A DNA stretch of 64,000 nucleotides, taken from assembly GCA_036394995.1 (NCBI GenBank), contig DASWED010000035.1, positions 1 through 64,000 on the forward strand. The letters run 5' to 3'. The notes under the pieces were generated by a model. The model did not search any database, had not been told where the DNA came from, and saw nothing but the letters and a program-made list of their open reading frames with translations. The position numbers and the translations under genes are program-made. Source of the DNA: DASWED01 sp036394995. GTDB lineage: Bacteria; Actinomycetota; UBA4738; JACQTL01. Within the stretch, counting starts at the first letter, position 1. Every line of letters begins with the position of its first letter. Below are positions 23,882-31,988 of this stretch, one piece after another.

Positions 23882-25534
23882 ATGACGCCCCCCGGACCCG
23901 CGCGCAGACCGCCGTCTCGCGGCTCCGCCGTCCCGCCTCGGCACGCCGCGCCCCCGCGGTTCCCGTTCCGGACGGCGGTGCTGGTGCTGGTCGTGCTGGC
24001 GGCCGGGGCCATCGCGGTGAAGGCCGCGGTCGGCGGAGGCGACGGGAAGGACAACGCCACGGACGGCCGGTCGCCCTCGGCCTCGCCCGGCGGAGCGCAC
24101 GGTGGTCCCTCGAACGGGCCCTCCACGTCGGGCCCCAGCGGACCAGGCACCACCTCCCGGCCGCCCTCTCCGTCCGGCGACGGTGTGGACACCCCGCCCC
24201 CGCTCAACCCGAAGGTCCCCGGCCTGGTCACGTTCCGGGGGAACGCCTCGCGCGACTACTACGGCGAGGGGCCGCTGCCGAAGCACCCCGAGGTGCTGTG
24301 GTCGTACCCGAGCTCCGGCGGGCTGTGCTCGCAGTCCGACGGGGGCCAGGGGTTGAAGACGTGGTGCGGCACCGGGTGGACCGGGCAGCCCAACGTGATC
24401 CCGCACAAGAACGGGACCATCGAGATCCGGGAGGGCGCGTACGACGCGCACTACCACTTCTGGAACGGCGAGACCGGGGAGCTCATGCATCCCGATCTCG
24501 TCACCGGCGACCTGGCGAAGGGGTCGGCCTCCTCCGACGCCGACGGGTATCCGCTCTACTACGCCGGCTCGCGCGACAACTACTTCCGGATCGTGGCCCT
24601 GGACCGGCCCAAGCCCACCGTGCTGTGGCAGGTGAACGCCGACACCAGCGTGTCGAACCCCGTGTGGAACAACGACTGGGACGGCGCGGCCCTCCAGCTG
24701 GGGGACTACCTCCTGGAGGGCGGCGAGAACTCGTGGTTCTACGTCATCAAGCTGAACCGGAGCTACGACTCCAAGGGCCTGGTCCAGGTGGACCCCAAAA
24801 TCGTGATGCTGGTCCCGGGGTTCACGCAGGAGTTCATCAGCGAGCTCGGCGACGACTCGGTCTCGATCGAGAACTCGGTGGCGTTCCACGACGGCGTCGC
24901 GTACTTCGGGAACTCCGGCGGGCTGGTCCAGGGGTGGGACATCAGCGACATCCTGAACGGCGGATCGCACTACGAGAAGGTGTTCGAGTACTGGGTGGGC
25001 GACGAGACCGACGCCTCCGTCGTGATCGACGACCAGGGCGATCTCTACATCGGGCGGCACTACTCGTTCAACATCCAGTCCCGGTCCCGGGCCCGCGACG
25101 AGCTGGTGGGGGGCTCGCTCATCAAGCTCGATCCCAGCCGCCCCAGGAACCCCGTGGTATGGACCGTGGACATGGGCGGGACCGGTCCCGACGGCGGGTT
25201 ACTGGGGACCCCCGCGCTGTACGACGGCGTGGTGTGGGCGCCGGGGACCGACGGGCACATCCTGGCGGTGGACCAGAAGACCGGGAAGGTCCTTTCCGAC
25301 ACCGAGGTGGCCCCGCCGCTGAACGGCTCGCCGGTGACCATCGACCACCAGATGGTGGTCGGCGGATGCGACGGCGTGCTCCACGACTTCGACATCTCGA
25401 ACCCCAGACATCCGAGGGAGCTGTGGACCGTGGAGCTGTCCGGTTGCATCGAGTCCACCCCGGCCGTGTGGCACGGCATGATGTGGGTCGGCACCCGGGG
25501 CGGCAAGTTCTACGGTATCGGCGACCCGAAGTAG
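23882..25534 (+). CDS. Membrane-anchored PQQ-like beta-propeller protein
   Basis: A 550-aa protein with an N-terminal transmembrane helix (about residues 30-50), a low-complexity Ser/Gly/Pro linker and an extracytoplasmic beta-propeller. Repeats contain Asp-Gly and Gly-Trp turns such as DGVVWAPGTDGHILAVDQKTG and WHGMMWVGTRGGKFYGI. It is of the PQQ-binding-like repeat class without evidence for a dehydrogenase site. Function unknown; it may scaffold or bind a surface ligand. It ends 10 bp from the convergent rhomboid gene. Confidence 0.75.
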   Translation: MTPPGPARRPPSRGSAVPPRHAAPPRFPFRTAVLVLVVLAAGAIAVKAAVGGGDGKDNATDGRSPSASPGGAHGGPSNGPSTSGPSGPGTTSRPPSPSGDGVDTPPPLNPKVPGLVTFRGNASRDYYGEGPLPKHPEVLWSYPSSGGLCSQSDGGQGLKTWCGTGWTGQPNVIPHKNGTIEIREGAYDAHYHFWNGETGELMHPDLVTGDLAKGSASSDADGYPLYYAGSRDNYFRIVALDRPKPTVLWQVNADTSVSNPVWNNDWDGAALQLGDYLLEGGENSWFYVIKLNRSYDSKGLVQVDPKIVMLVPGFTQEFISELGDDSVSIENSVAFHDGVAYFGNSGGLVQGWDISDILNGGSHYEKVFEYWVGDETDASVVIDDQGDLYIGRHYSFNIQSRSRARDELVGGSLIKLDPSRPRNPVVWTVDMGGTGPDGGLLGTPALYDGVVWAPGTDGHILAVDQKTGKVLSDTEVAPPLNGSPVTIDHQMVVGGCDGVLHDFDISNPRHPRELWTVELSGCIESTPAVWHGMMWVGTRGGKFYGIGDPK

Positions 25535-25543
25535 CCCGGGGGC

Positions 25544-26479
25544 TCAGCCCAGGATCGCGGCCATGCGGCGGAGCTGCTCGATACCGAACTGGTCGCGGAG
25601 GTCGATCGTGCGCCAGACCACCAGGGCCACCAGCGCCGCCGCGAACCCGACGACACCGAGCACCCTGAGCGCGGTCCGGTTCCTTCCGCGCGACCAGTAG
25701 TCGAACACCGCGCCCAGGACGATCCCTCCCACCAGCCCGCCCAGGTGGGCCCGCCAGTCGATCGACCTGATCTGGATGGTCAGGAACACGTTGAGGGCGA
25801 TGATGATGATCGCCGACTGGAGGTTGGCCCGGGACATCGCGGACGCCCGGCGCCGGTAGTTGTAGACGATGAACGTGCCGAAGATGGCCACGATGGCCCC
25901 GGAGGCCCCGGCCGACGGCACGAACGGCGCCGCGAACACGTAGCTCGCCACGCTCCCGCTCAACCCGCCCAGCAGGAACACCACCGCGAACACCGCCCGG
26001 CCCAGCTGCTCCTCCACGAACCGCCCGAAGATCAGCAGGGCCCACCCGTTGAACAGGATGTGCAGCACCGACAGGTGCAGGAACATGCTGGTGAACAGCC
26101 GATAGTAGTCGCCCAGAGCCACGCTCGCGGGCTGCATGCCGCCGTGGCGGAACAGCGGGTCCGCGTTGCCGGAGACGATCCCGACGTCCACCCCCTGGCC
26201 CGTCACCACCTGCACGACGAAGATCGCCACCAGGATCCCCAGCGTGACATTCGTCATGGATGCCCGACGGACGGAGCGAACGGCCCGGACGGGGCTCTGC
26301 CGGAAGGCCTTGCGGGCCTCGGCCACGCACTCCGGGCACTGGTAGCCGACGGGGGCCGGGATCATGCACTCGGGGCAGATGGGCCGGCCGCAACGGGTGC
26401 AGTGCACCCCGGTGCTGGTCTTGGGGTGCCGGTAACAGGTCTCGAACGACGCCCCCTGAGGGGGGGCCTCTGGCTCCAC
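25544..26479 (-). CDS. Rhomboid intramembrane protease with N-terminal zinc finger
   Basis: A 311-aa protein. Residues 14-51 hold a B-box-like Cys/His cluster (CXXH then CTRCGRPICPEC and CPEC). Six or more transmembrane helices follow. The catalytic Ser is in GASGAIVAIFG and the catalytic His in DWRAHLGGLVGG, with the HLSVLHILFNGWALL helix typical of rhomboids. It cleaves membrane proteins within the bilayer; targets are unknown. The GTG start follows a leftward TACGAT box by 6 bp, suggesting a leaderless message. Confidence 0.9.
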   Translation of the reverse strand: MEPEAPPQGASFETCYRHPKTSTGVHCTRCGRPICPECMIPAPVGYQCPECVAEARKAFRQSPVRAVRSVRRASMTNVTLGILVAIFVVQVVTGQGVDVGIVSGNADPLFRHGGMQPASVALGDYYRLFTSMFLHLSVLHILFNGWALLIFGRFVEEQLGRAVFAVVFLLGGLSGSVASYVFAAPFVPSAGASGAIVAIFGTFIVYNYRRRASAMSRANLQSAIIIIALNVFLTIQIRSIDWRAHLGGLVGGIVLGAVFDYWSRGRNRTALRVLGVVGFAAALVALVVWRTIDLRDQFGIEQLRRMAAILG

Positions 26480-26530
26480 GGATCGATCGTAGCAGTGGCC
26501 CGGAACAAGGCCGGGTCCGCTGGGGCGGAC

Positions 26531-27292
26531 CTACATCCGTTCGAGGAGCATGACCAGGACGCGGTGCAGGCGAACGGATGCCGCCCGCTCCACGACGTCG
26601 GCCGGCTTCAGCAGGGCACCGGGGAGGGCCACGGCGGTGAACAGGCCCAGCGGGACGGCCTGGAACAGCTCGGGCACGGGCAGCTCCACAGGGACCAGCT
26701 TCGCGTTGCCGGCCACCGCGTACCGCGGGACGCCGGCCGCGGCCGCCGCCTCGACCAGCTCGAGGGTCTTCACCTTGTTCACCACCGACGTCGGGGTCAC
26801 GGCGTCGGCGCCGACCAGCACCGCCTCGGCGGGCACGTCCCGGATGGCGGTCTCGTCGTCCACCACCCTCACGTCGCTGTAGGCGCTCGCCAGCCCGGCC
26901 ATCTGGAGGCCCTCGCCGCCCGGCGTGGAGGCCATGCACACCACCGTTCGGGGCTTGCGCAGCGCCAGGGCCTCCGCCACGGTCGCCGAGTTGCTGATGG
27001 TCATGACACTCGCCGGGAGCTCTCCGGCCACGGCCATGGCGGCCAGGTGGTCTCCCGCCAGGTCGGACCGGAACCGCTCTGCCGCCGCGGCGTGATCCTT
27101 CGTTCTGAGCATGGCATCGGCGAGCCGCCACAGCGGAGCCATGCCGGGGTGCCCCCGGAGCAGCGTCTCGGCCGCGTCGGGGAAGTCGTCGGGAGGCAGG
27201 GCGGCGAGCAGCCGCGCGGCTCGGTCGGCCGTCTCCGCGGCGCCCATGGTCCGGTCGCCGGCCAGCGCGACGATCGAGTCCCACTCCGTCAT
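26531..27292 (-). CDS. eIF2B alpha/beta/delta-like sugar-phosphate isomerase-family protein
   Basis: A 253-aa member of the initiation-factor-2B/MtnA superfamily. Hallmarks: the central TISNSATVAEAL stretch, VVCMASTPGGEG, and the signature VLVGADAVTPTSVVNKVKT near the active site. Bacterial and archaeal relatives include ribose-1,5-bisphosphate isomerase and methylthioribose-1-phosphate isomerase; which reaction applies here is open. The in-frame GTG three bases upstream (27295), 9 bp after a leftward TACGAT, may be the true leaderless start. It is divergent from the NadD-like gene. Confidence 0.78.
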   Translation of the reverse strand: MTEWDSIVALAGDRTMGAAETADRAARLLAALPPDDFPDAAETLLRGHPGMAPLWRLADAMLRTKDHAAAAERFRSDLAGDHLAAMAVAGELPASVMTISNSATVAEALALRKPRTVVCMASTPGGEGLQMAGLASAYSDVRVVDDETAIRDVPAEAVLVGADAVTPTSVVNKVKTLELVEAAAAAGVPRYAVAGNAKLVPVELPVPELFQAVPLGLFTAVALPGALLKPADVVERAASVRLHRVLVMLLERM

Positions 27293-27316
27293 CACGGTCG
27301 TGCCATCGTACGGCCC

Positions 27317-28075
27317 GTGGACCGGGCGGAGGCGCTGGAGGGACTGCGATCTTCCGACATCCCACGCCTGGTGCTGTGGCCGGAGGACGCGAACGGCGCG
27401 TCGGGCCGGGCCGCGGGCTCGGTGGCCCTGCTCTCGGGGTCGTTCGACCCGGTCACCGTGGCCCACGAGGCGCTGGCCCGGGCGGGGACCGGGTCCGCGG
27501 ACCTGGTCGTGCTGATGTATTCCGTCCGAACCCTGCCCAAGGAGCTGGAGACGGCCGGGGCCCTGTTCACGGAGGACGAGCGCCTGGAAGTCCTGGAGCG
27601 GTTCTGTGCCGCCCGACCGAAGCTCGCGCTCGGGCTGTGCTCCCACGGACTGTTGGTGGACCAGGTGCGCGCGGCGCGAAGCCGCTTTCCCGGTGCGGAG
27701 CTCACGGTGCTCCTGGGGTCCGACAAGCTGATCCAGCTGTTCGAGCCGCATTGGTACGGAGACCGCGACGAAGCGCTGGGCGCGCTGTTCGATGCCGCAG
27801 CGGTCCGGTACGCCCTCCGCCGCGGCGACGAGGATGCCGTCGCCTCCGTGCTGGAGGAGGCGGCCCGGGCGGGGTGGGTCGATCCCATCGAACGGCTGGA
27901 AGTCGATCCGGCCGTGGCCGCCGTCGCCTCGCGAGAGGTCCGCGAACGGGCCAGGTCCGGAGCCCCGGTGGAGGCGCTGGTGCCGCCGGAAGCCCGCGAC
28001 GGGATCCTCCGCGCCGTCCTCCGCGAGCGCCTCAGCGGGATCGCGGACAGGACCGATTCCGACCCGACGGACTGA
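27317..28075 (+). CDS. NadD-like nucleotidyltransferase
   Basis: A 252-aa protein with a cytidylyltransferase-fold core. GSFDPVTVAHEALARAG is the nucleotide-binding motif equivalent to GGTFDPIHNGH, though the second His of that motif is replaced. LLGSDKLIQLFEPHWY is the middle strand, and VASREVRERARSG resembles the SSTxIR signature. Nicotinate-mononucleotide adenylyltransferase-like activity is possible, but the degenerate motifs leave the substrate uncertain. GTG 27317 is the likely start; a much longer upstream frame is antisense to the eIF2B-like gene. Confidence 0.7.
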   Translation: MDRAEALEGLRSSDIPRLVLWPEDANGASGRAAGSVALLSGSFDPVTVAHEALARAGTGSADLVVLMYSVRTLPKELETAGALFTEDERLEVLERFCAARPKLALGLCSHGLLVDQVRAARSRFPGAELTVLLGSDKLIQLFEPHWYGDRDEALGALFDAAAVRYALRRGDEDAVASVLEEAARAGWVDPIERLEVDPAVAAVASREVRERARSGAPVEALVPPEARDGILRAVLRERLSGIADRTDSDPTD

Positions 28076-28082
28076 TCGGGTC

Positions 28083-28268
28083 TTGGGGTCCGGCCTTCTC
28101 TCTCTGCTCGTCCTCGCGATTCTGGGAGCCGCGTGCGGTAGGGGTCAACGTCAACCTGCTGGATCGGACCCGAGCGATCTCTCCGAGGACCATCGGACCA
28201 CGAGACAGCGCATGCACCTTCGCTCGTCTGGCGTGACGCGTGCAACGTTCGCTCTTCATCCAATGTGA
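28083..28268 (+). pseudogene. Remnant of a lipoprotein gene (signal peptide only)
   Basis: An open frame from TTG 28083 encodes a textbook lipoprotein signal (GLLSLLVLAILGAACGRG) with lipobox Cys. It then runs into about 40 residues of low-complexity sequence and stops at 28268. Third-position G/C bias is lost after the Cys. It reads as the 5' end of a decayed or truncated gene; a genuine 61-aa lipoprotein is the alternative. Confidence 0.4.
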
Positions 28269-28285
28269 CTTTGCAGCTGAGCTGT

Positions 28286-28705
28286 TCAGGGATGGGGCTC
28301 TGCCGTCCACCACGACCACGCGTCCACCGTGACCACGACGGCTGCTCCGGTGGGGGGCTGGTCGAGGTATTGCGCGTACTTCCGCTGCAGGAGGGCCACG
28401 GCCCGGTCGCGCTCGGGACCCGTCTCGACCACCGTGGCGGTGCCGTCCGCGCGGACCCACCACAGCTGGAGCCAGTCCTCGTCGTACCGGTCGGCCAGGA
28501 GCGACACGCGCGGGTTCGCCCGGATGTTCGCCAGGCGCTGCAGCGCCTTGCTCCGCTTCGGCTTCTCGTCCACCACCGAGACGATGCGGTCGCCGTCGGC
28601 CACGAACACACAGGGGACGACGTGGGGCCCGCCGCCGGTTCGGACCGTCGCCAGCCGGACCACCCGGGACTCGACGAACCGCTGCCTCGCCTCCAGCTGG
28701 TTCAC
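28286..28705 (-). CDS. PPOX-class F420-dependent oxidoreductase (Rv0121 type)
   Basis: A 139-aa split-barrel flavin/F420 protein of the TIGR03668 type. Motifs: VVRLATVRTGGGPHVVPCVFV, the RSKALQRLANIRANPRVSLL segment and DEDWLQLWWVRADG. Homologues bind F420 and reduce unknown substrates. The GTG start lies 6 bp beyond a leftward TACGGT box, so a leaderless transcript is likely. Together with the LLM gene it indicates that the host makes F420. Confidence 0.87.
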   Translation of the reverse strand: MNQLEARQRFVESRVVRLATVRTGGGPHVVPCVFVADGDRIVSVVDEKPKRSKALQRLANIRANPRVSLLADRYDEDWLQLWWVRADGTATVVETGPERDRAVALLQRKYAQYLDQPPTGAAVVVTVDAWSWWTAEPHP

Positions 28706-28744
28706 GCCGACACCGTAGCCCAGGCGAGCCGGCCGCGGGTCCGG

Positions 28745-29353
28745 TCACCCACCCAGCGCGCCCTCCAGCGTGAGGAGGAACTCCTTGCGCTCCAGACCGC
28801 CGGTGTAGCCGCCCAGGCCGCCCCCCGTGTGCAGGACCCGGTGGCACGGCACCACGATCGGGATCGGGTTCGACCCCAGGGCGTTGCCCGCGGCCCGGGA
28901 GGCCCGGTCGTTCCCGGCCCTCCCGGCGATCTCCTTGTACGTCGTGACCCGCCCGAACGGGATCCTGGCCGTGGCCCGCAGGACCCGTTCGGCGAACCCG
29001 CGGACCAGCCGCCAGTCGATCGACACCTGGAACCGGCGCCGGTCCCCCTCGAAGTACTCCTGGAGCTCCCGGCTGACCTCGGCGGTCATGTCCCGTGACT
29101 CCAGCACCCGTGGGGACACCTCGTCGGCCAGCTCCTGGAGGACGTCGTCGGGGGTCTCGTTCGGATAGGCCAGCCGGACCAGTCCCCGGCGGGTGGTGGC
29201 CACCAGCAGAGGCCCGAACGGCGAATCCACCTCCGCATAGCCCACGTCCACCAGGCCGCCGGCAGCGGCGGCCCGCAGCACCCCGTCGGCGGCGCGCCGC
29301 GCCCCGGCCTCCTCCTCCGCCCGGCCCAGCCGCAGTCCTCGAATCTCGCTCAT
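28745..29353 (-). CDS. ogt: Methylated-DNA--protein-cysteine methyltransferase
   Basis: A 202-aa O6-alkylguanine-DNA alkyltransferase. The acceptor Cys is in IPIVVPCHRVLH; the helix-turn-helix RIPFGRVTTYKEIAGRAG and ASRAAGNALGSNP complete the active domain. A 70-residue N-terminal extension precedes the AGT ribonuclease-like domain. It is translated from an ATGA overlap with the upstream ECF sigma factor, so sigma factor and repair protein are made together. A second, Cys-less AGT-fold protein lies at 56.3 kb. Confidence 0.93.
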   Translation of the reverse strand: MSEIRGLRLGRAEEEAGARRAADGVLRAAAAGGLVDVGYAEVDSPFGPLLVATTRRGLVRLAYPNETPDDVLQELADEVSPRVLESRDMTAEVSRELQEYFEGDRRRFQVSIDWRLVRGFAERVLRATARIPFGRVTTYKEIAGRAGNDRASRAAGNALGSNPIPIVVPCHRVLHTGGGLGGYTGGLERKEFLLTLEGALGG

Positions 29354-29820
29354 CTCGTCGCCTCCAGCGCCGCCCGGAGCTTCCGGCGGCCCTCCATGGC
29401 CGCCGCCCGGGCGGCCTCCTCCGACACCCCGAGGGCCGCCGCGACTTCCGCGTACGGCAGATCCAGCACGTAGCGGTGGACCACCGCGGCCCGCTGCTTC
29501 GGCGGCAGCTCCGCCACCGCCCGCCACAGCTCGGGCTCCCCGTCGGGCCGCTCCGGCGCGGGTCGCTCCGGGACCTCCGCCACGGGCACGGCGGTCCGGG
29601 AGACCCTCCGCCCGTGGTCCACCGCCTTGCGGGTGGCGATCGTCAGGATCCACGCCCGGAGGTTGGAGTCCGGCCGGAGCCTGGGATAGGCCCGCAGCGC
29701 CGACAGGAACGTCTCCTGGAAGCAGTCCTCGGCGGCGTTCGGTCCCACCGCCGCGACCAGGAACCGGAACACCGGCAGGCGATGCTCCTCCAGGAACGCG
29801 GCGAACGGCGGCAGCCCCAT
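29350..29820 (-). CDS. ECF-type sigma factor
   Basis: A 156-aa RNA polymerase sigma factor with region 2 (AEDCFQETFLSALRAYPRLR, AWILTIATRKAVDHGRR) and region 4 (LPPKQRAAVVHRYVLDLPYA then VAAALGVSEEAARAA). No anti-sigma factor is adjacent. The downstream ogt overlaps by 4 nt, linking the sigma factor with alkylation repair. Regulation is unknown; it could be constitutive or act on its own promoter. Confidence 0.88.
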   Translation of the reverse strand: MGLPPFAAFLEEHRLPVFRFLVAAVGPNAAEDCFQETFLSALRAYPRLRPDSNLRAWILTIATRKAVDHGRRVSRTAVPVAEVPERPAPERPDGEPELWRAVAELPPKQRAAVVHRYVLDLPYAEVAAALGVSEEAARAAAMEGRRKLRAALEATR

Positions 29821-29876
29821 ACGGGATGAAGAACGCGGGGCGGCCGGGAAACGTGAGGTCCGGACCCGGCGATCGG

Positions 29877-30614
29877 TCACACCGCCGGCCAGGGGTAGGG
29901 GCGTCCCGGCCCCGGGTGGGGGAATCGCTCCATCCGGGCCACCGCCTCGGCCCGGCGCCGGGTGACCTCGATCTCCTCCTCGGACAGCAGCGGTTCCAGG
30001 CTCTGCCGGAGGGTCGCGCCGGCCTCCAGCCCGCCCGCCAGGCGCCGGACGTCGTCCCGCAGCTCGGGCGGGATCGGCTCGCCGGCGAACTCCCAGATCA
30101 CCGTGCGGAGCTTCGGCTCCGGGCTGAAGCACACCCCGTGGTCCACCACGAAGATCTCCCCATCCTCCGACCGCAAGCAGTGGCCGGATTTCCGGTCGGC
30201 GTTGTTCACCACCTTGTCGAACACCGCGACGCGCCGGAAGTCGTCCATCCGTTCGGCGTGCATCGTGAAGTAGTGCTCCGCGGGGTCGAACTCGACGAAC
30301 CGCTGGACGGAGCCGGGACCGTGGGGCCCGTCGCGGAGCAGCGTCGGTGGGACCTCCGGCCATCCCAGCTCCCGGGCCACGACGAACGCGGCCACCTCCC
30401 GTTGGCAGAGCGTCCCCTCCGGGAAGTCCCACAGCGGGGTCTCGCCCCGGCGGGGCTTGTACACCGCCAGCTGCTCCCGGCCGTCCAGGCAGGCGCGGGC
30501 CAGGAAGGTGAAGTTCGACGAACGGGGGAGCAGGCCAAGGATCTCGAGCTCACCCTCGCCGAGGACCCGGAGGAGCTCGGATTCTTCCACGCCGCCCGTG
30601 GGGCTCGTGCTCAC
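29877..30614 (-). CDS. SCO1664-family protein (PI3/4-kinase-like fold)
   Basis: A 245-aa protein matching the actinobacterial SCO1664 family (TIGR03843). Kinase-like elements are visible: AVYKPRRGETPLWDF (nucleotide-binding Lys), CQREVAAFVVARELGW, FDKVVNNADRKSGHCL (catalytic loop) and IFVVDHGVCFS (metal Asp). Family similarity to phosphatidylinositol 3/4-kinases is known but activity is not established. It is the third gene of a conserved actinobacterial trio with DUF3090 and an MSMEG_4193-type phosphatase, with gaps of 4 and 7 bp. Confidence 0.88.
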   Translation of the reverse strand: MSTSPTGGVEESELLRVLGEGELEILGLLPRSSNFTFLARACLDGREQLAVYKPRRGETPLWDFPEGTLCQREVAAFVVARELGWPEVPPTLLRDGPHGPGSVQRFVEFDPAEHYFTMHAERMDDFRRVAVFDKVVNNADRKSGHCLRSEDGEIFVVDHGVCFSPEPKLRTVIWEFAGEPIPPELRDDVRRLAGGLEAGATLRQSLEPLLSEEEIEVTRRRAEAVARMERFPHPGPGRPYPWPAV

Positions 30615-30621
30615 CGTTCGG

Positions 30622-31299
30622 TCACGACCTGCTGGCCTGCCCGTGCCCGTTCATGGCCGGGCAGACGTGGCCCTCGGGATCGATGGGGTTGCCGCAGAAC
30701 TGGCACAGCGGGCGTCCCCGGGCCGCCACCGCCACGCTGTGGCGGGACAACGACAGCATCTGTTCCCGCGACGCGAACAGGCGGAGGCGCTCTCCCGTCG
30801 GCTCGTCGAGCGCCTCCAGGGCCTCGATGGCCTCGAGGGCCTCCGGGGTGGTCAGGCCCTCGCGCTCCTCGAGCATCTCGAGGACGTCGGGGGACTCCTC
30901 CTCGCCGTCGCCGTTCTGGGGCTCGTCCTCGTCGTCCTCTTCGTCCTCGTCGTCCTCGTCGTCCTCGTCGTCCCCTTCGTCCACCAGCTCGTGGATCTCG
31001 AGCAGGACCAGGTCGCGGTCCTCGAGGTACCCGATGGAAAGGCGCCCGGCCCGCCACATGGGCTCGACCGGCTCCTCGAGGGCCATCTGGTCCTCGCCGG
31101 GGCCCTCGCCGGTCTCCTTCCCCACCCGGGCCAGGATCTCCAGGATCGAGGCGGAGAGCAGCTGGACCTGCTGTTTCTCGACGAGCACCGTGGCCAGGTC
31201 GTCGCCACCGCGCGCCTGGAGATAGAAGACCCGCTGGCCCGGCGGTCCCACGGCCCCAGCGGTGATCCGGTCGACCGGATCGAGGTCCATGGAGGTCAT
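30622..31299 (-). CDS. DUF3090 protein with acidic tract and zinc knuckles
   Basis: A 225-aa member of the DUF3090 family (TIGR03847). The N-terminal half (DPVDRITAGAVGPPGQRVFYLQA) is typical. A run of about 25 Asp/Glu residues follows near positions 108-135, encoded by a repetitive GAC/GAG tract, which looks like an insertion. The C-terminus carries CQFCGNPIDPEGHVC, a zinc-binding knuckle. It is in the middle of the conserved trio. Function unknown. Confidence 0.87.
   Translation of the reverse strand: MTSMDLDPVDRITAGAVGPPGQRVFYLQARGGDDLATVLVEKQQVQLLSASILEILARVGKETGEGPGEDQMALEEPVEPMWRAGRLSIGYLEDRDLVLLEIHELVDEGDDEDDEDDEDEEDDEDEPQNGDGEEESPDVLEMLEEREGLTTPEALEAIEALEALDEPTGERLRLFASREQMLSLSRHSVAVAARGRPLCQFCGNPIDPEGHVCPAMNGHGQASRS
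30918..30986 (-). repeat. Trinucleotide-type repeat encoding acidic run
   Basis: On the plus strand the sequence alternates GTC, CTC and TTC units almost perfectly across this stretch, encoding an Asp/Glu run in the DUF3090 protein. Such tracts change length by slippage. Confidence 0.6.
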
Positions 31300-31303
31300 G
31301 CGG

Positions 31304-31945
31304 TCATGTTCCCACCTTCCGCCGGCGGGGCCGGTTGGGGATCAGCTCGGAGACGCCGCCGGTGTCGTTCATCCGGAGGATGCGGGGGACGCCGTCGCCC
31401 GCGGCCACCGCGGTCACCGACGCGGGGGAGATCACCAGCCGCTGGAACAGGTCGAGGGGCAGCCCCGCGTAATGGGCCACCAGGAGCTTGATGACGTCCC
31501 CGTGGGAGAACACGGCGACCACCCGCCTGGGGTGGGCCGCGGCGATGCCGTTCACCTCGTGGACCGCCCGGTGCTGGGTCTCCAGGAAGCTCTCGCCGCC
31601 GGGGAACCGGACCCCGGAGGGGACGTGCTGGATGGACCCCCACAGCCGCGTCCGGGCCAGCTGGGCCAGGGTCCGGCCGGTCCAGTCCCCGAACCGCACC
31701 TCGCCGAGGCCGTCGAGCGCGGTCACCCCCAGGCCCTTCTGGGCGGCCACCGGCTGGGCCGTCTCCAGGCACCGTTCGAGCGGGCTCGAATACATGGCCG
31801 CGAGCGGCACCGGCGCCAACCGCTCGGCCAGCGCGCGAGCCTGCCCCCGCCCGCCCTCGGACAGGTGCACGCCCGGGGTCCAGCCGGTCAGCGTGCGTCC
31901 GGTGGCGTCGGTCAGCCCGTGGCGGATCAGCAGGAGGAGGGCCAC
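31304..31945 (-). CDS. Histidine phosphatase, MSMEG_4193 family
   Basis: A 213-aa phosphatase/mutase-like protein (TIGR03848 family). LLLIRHGLTDATGRTLTGW carries the phosphorylated His, SSPLERCLETA the Arg, and VAVFSHGDVIKLLVAHY the second His. It opens the conserved actinobacterial trio with DUF3090 and SCO1664-family genes. The GTG start is 8 bp past a leftward TAAGCT box, making this a likely leaderless operon head. The phosphate substrate is unknown; pairing with a kinase-like protein suggests opposing activities. Confidence 0.9.
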   Translation of the reverse strand: MALLLLIRHGLTDATGRTLTGWTPGVHLSEGGRGQARALAERLAPVPLAAMYSSPLERCLETAQPVAAQKGLGVTALDGLGEVRFGDWTGRTLAQLARTRLWGSIQHVPSGVRFPGGESFLETQHRAVHEVNGIAAAHPRRVVAVFSHGDVIKLLVAHYAGLPLDLFQRLVISPASVTAVAAGDGVPRILRMNDTGGVSELIPNRPRRRKVGT

Positions 31946-31988
31946 AGACGGCGAGCTTACTGTGCTCGGGTGAACGGCCGGCCGGCGG

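Noticed and set aside
30918..30986. CRISPR-like or tandem repeat array
   Set aside because: It is an in-frame Asp/Glu codon tract with no spacers.
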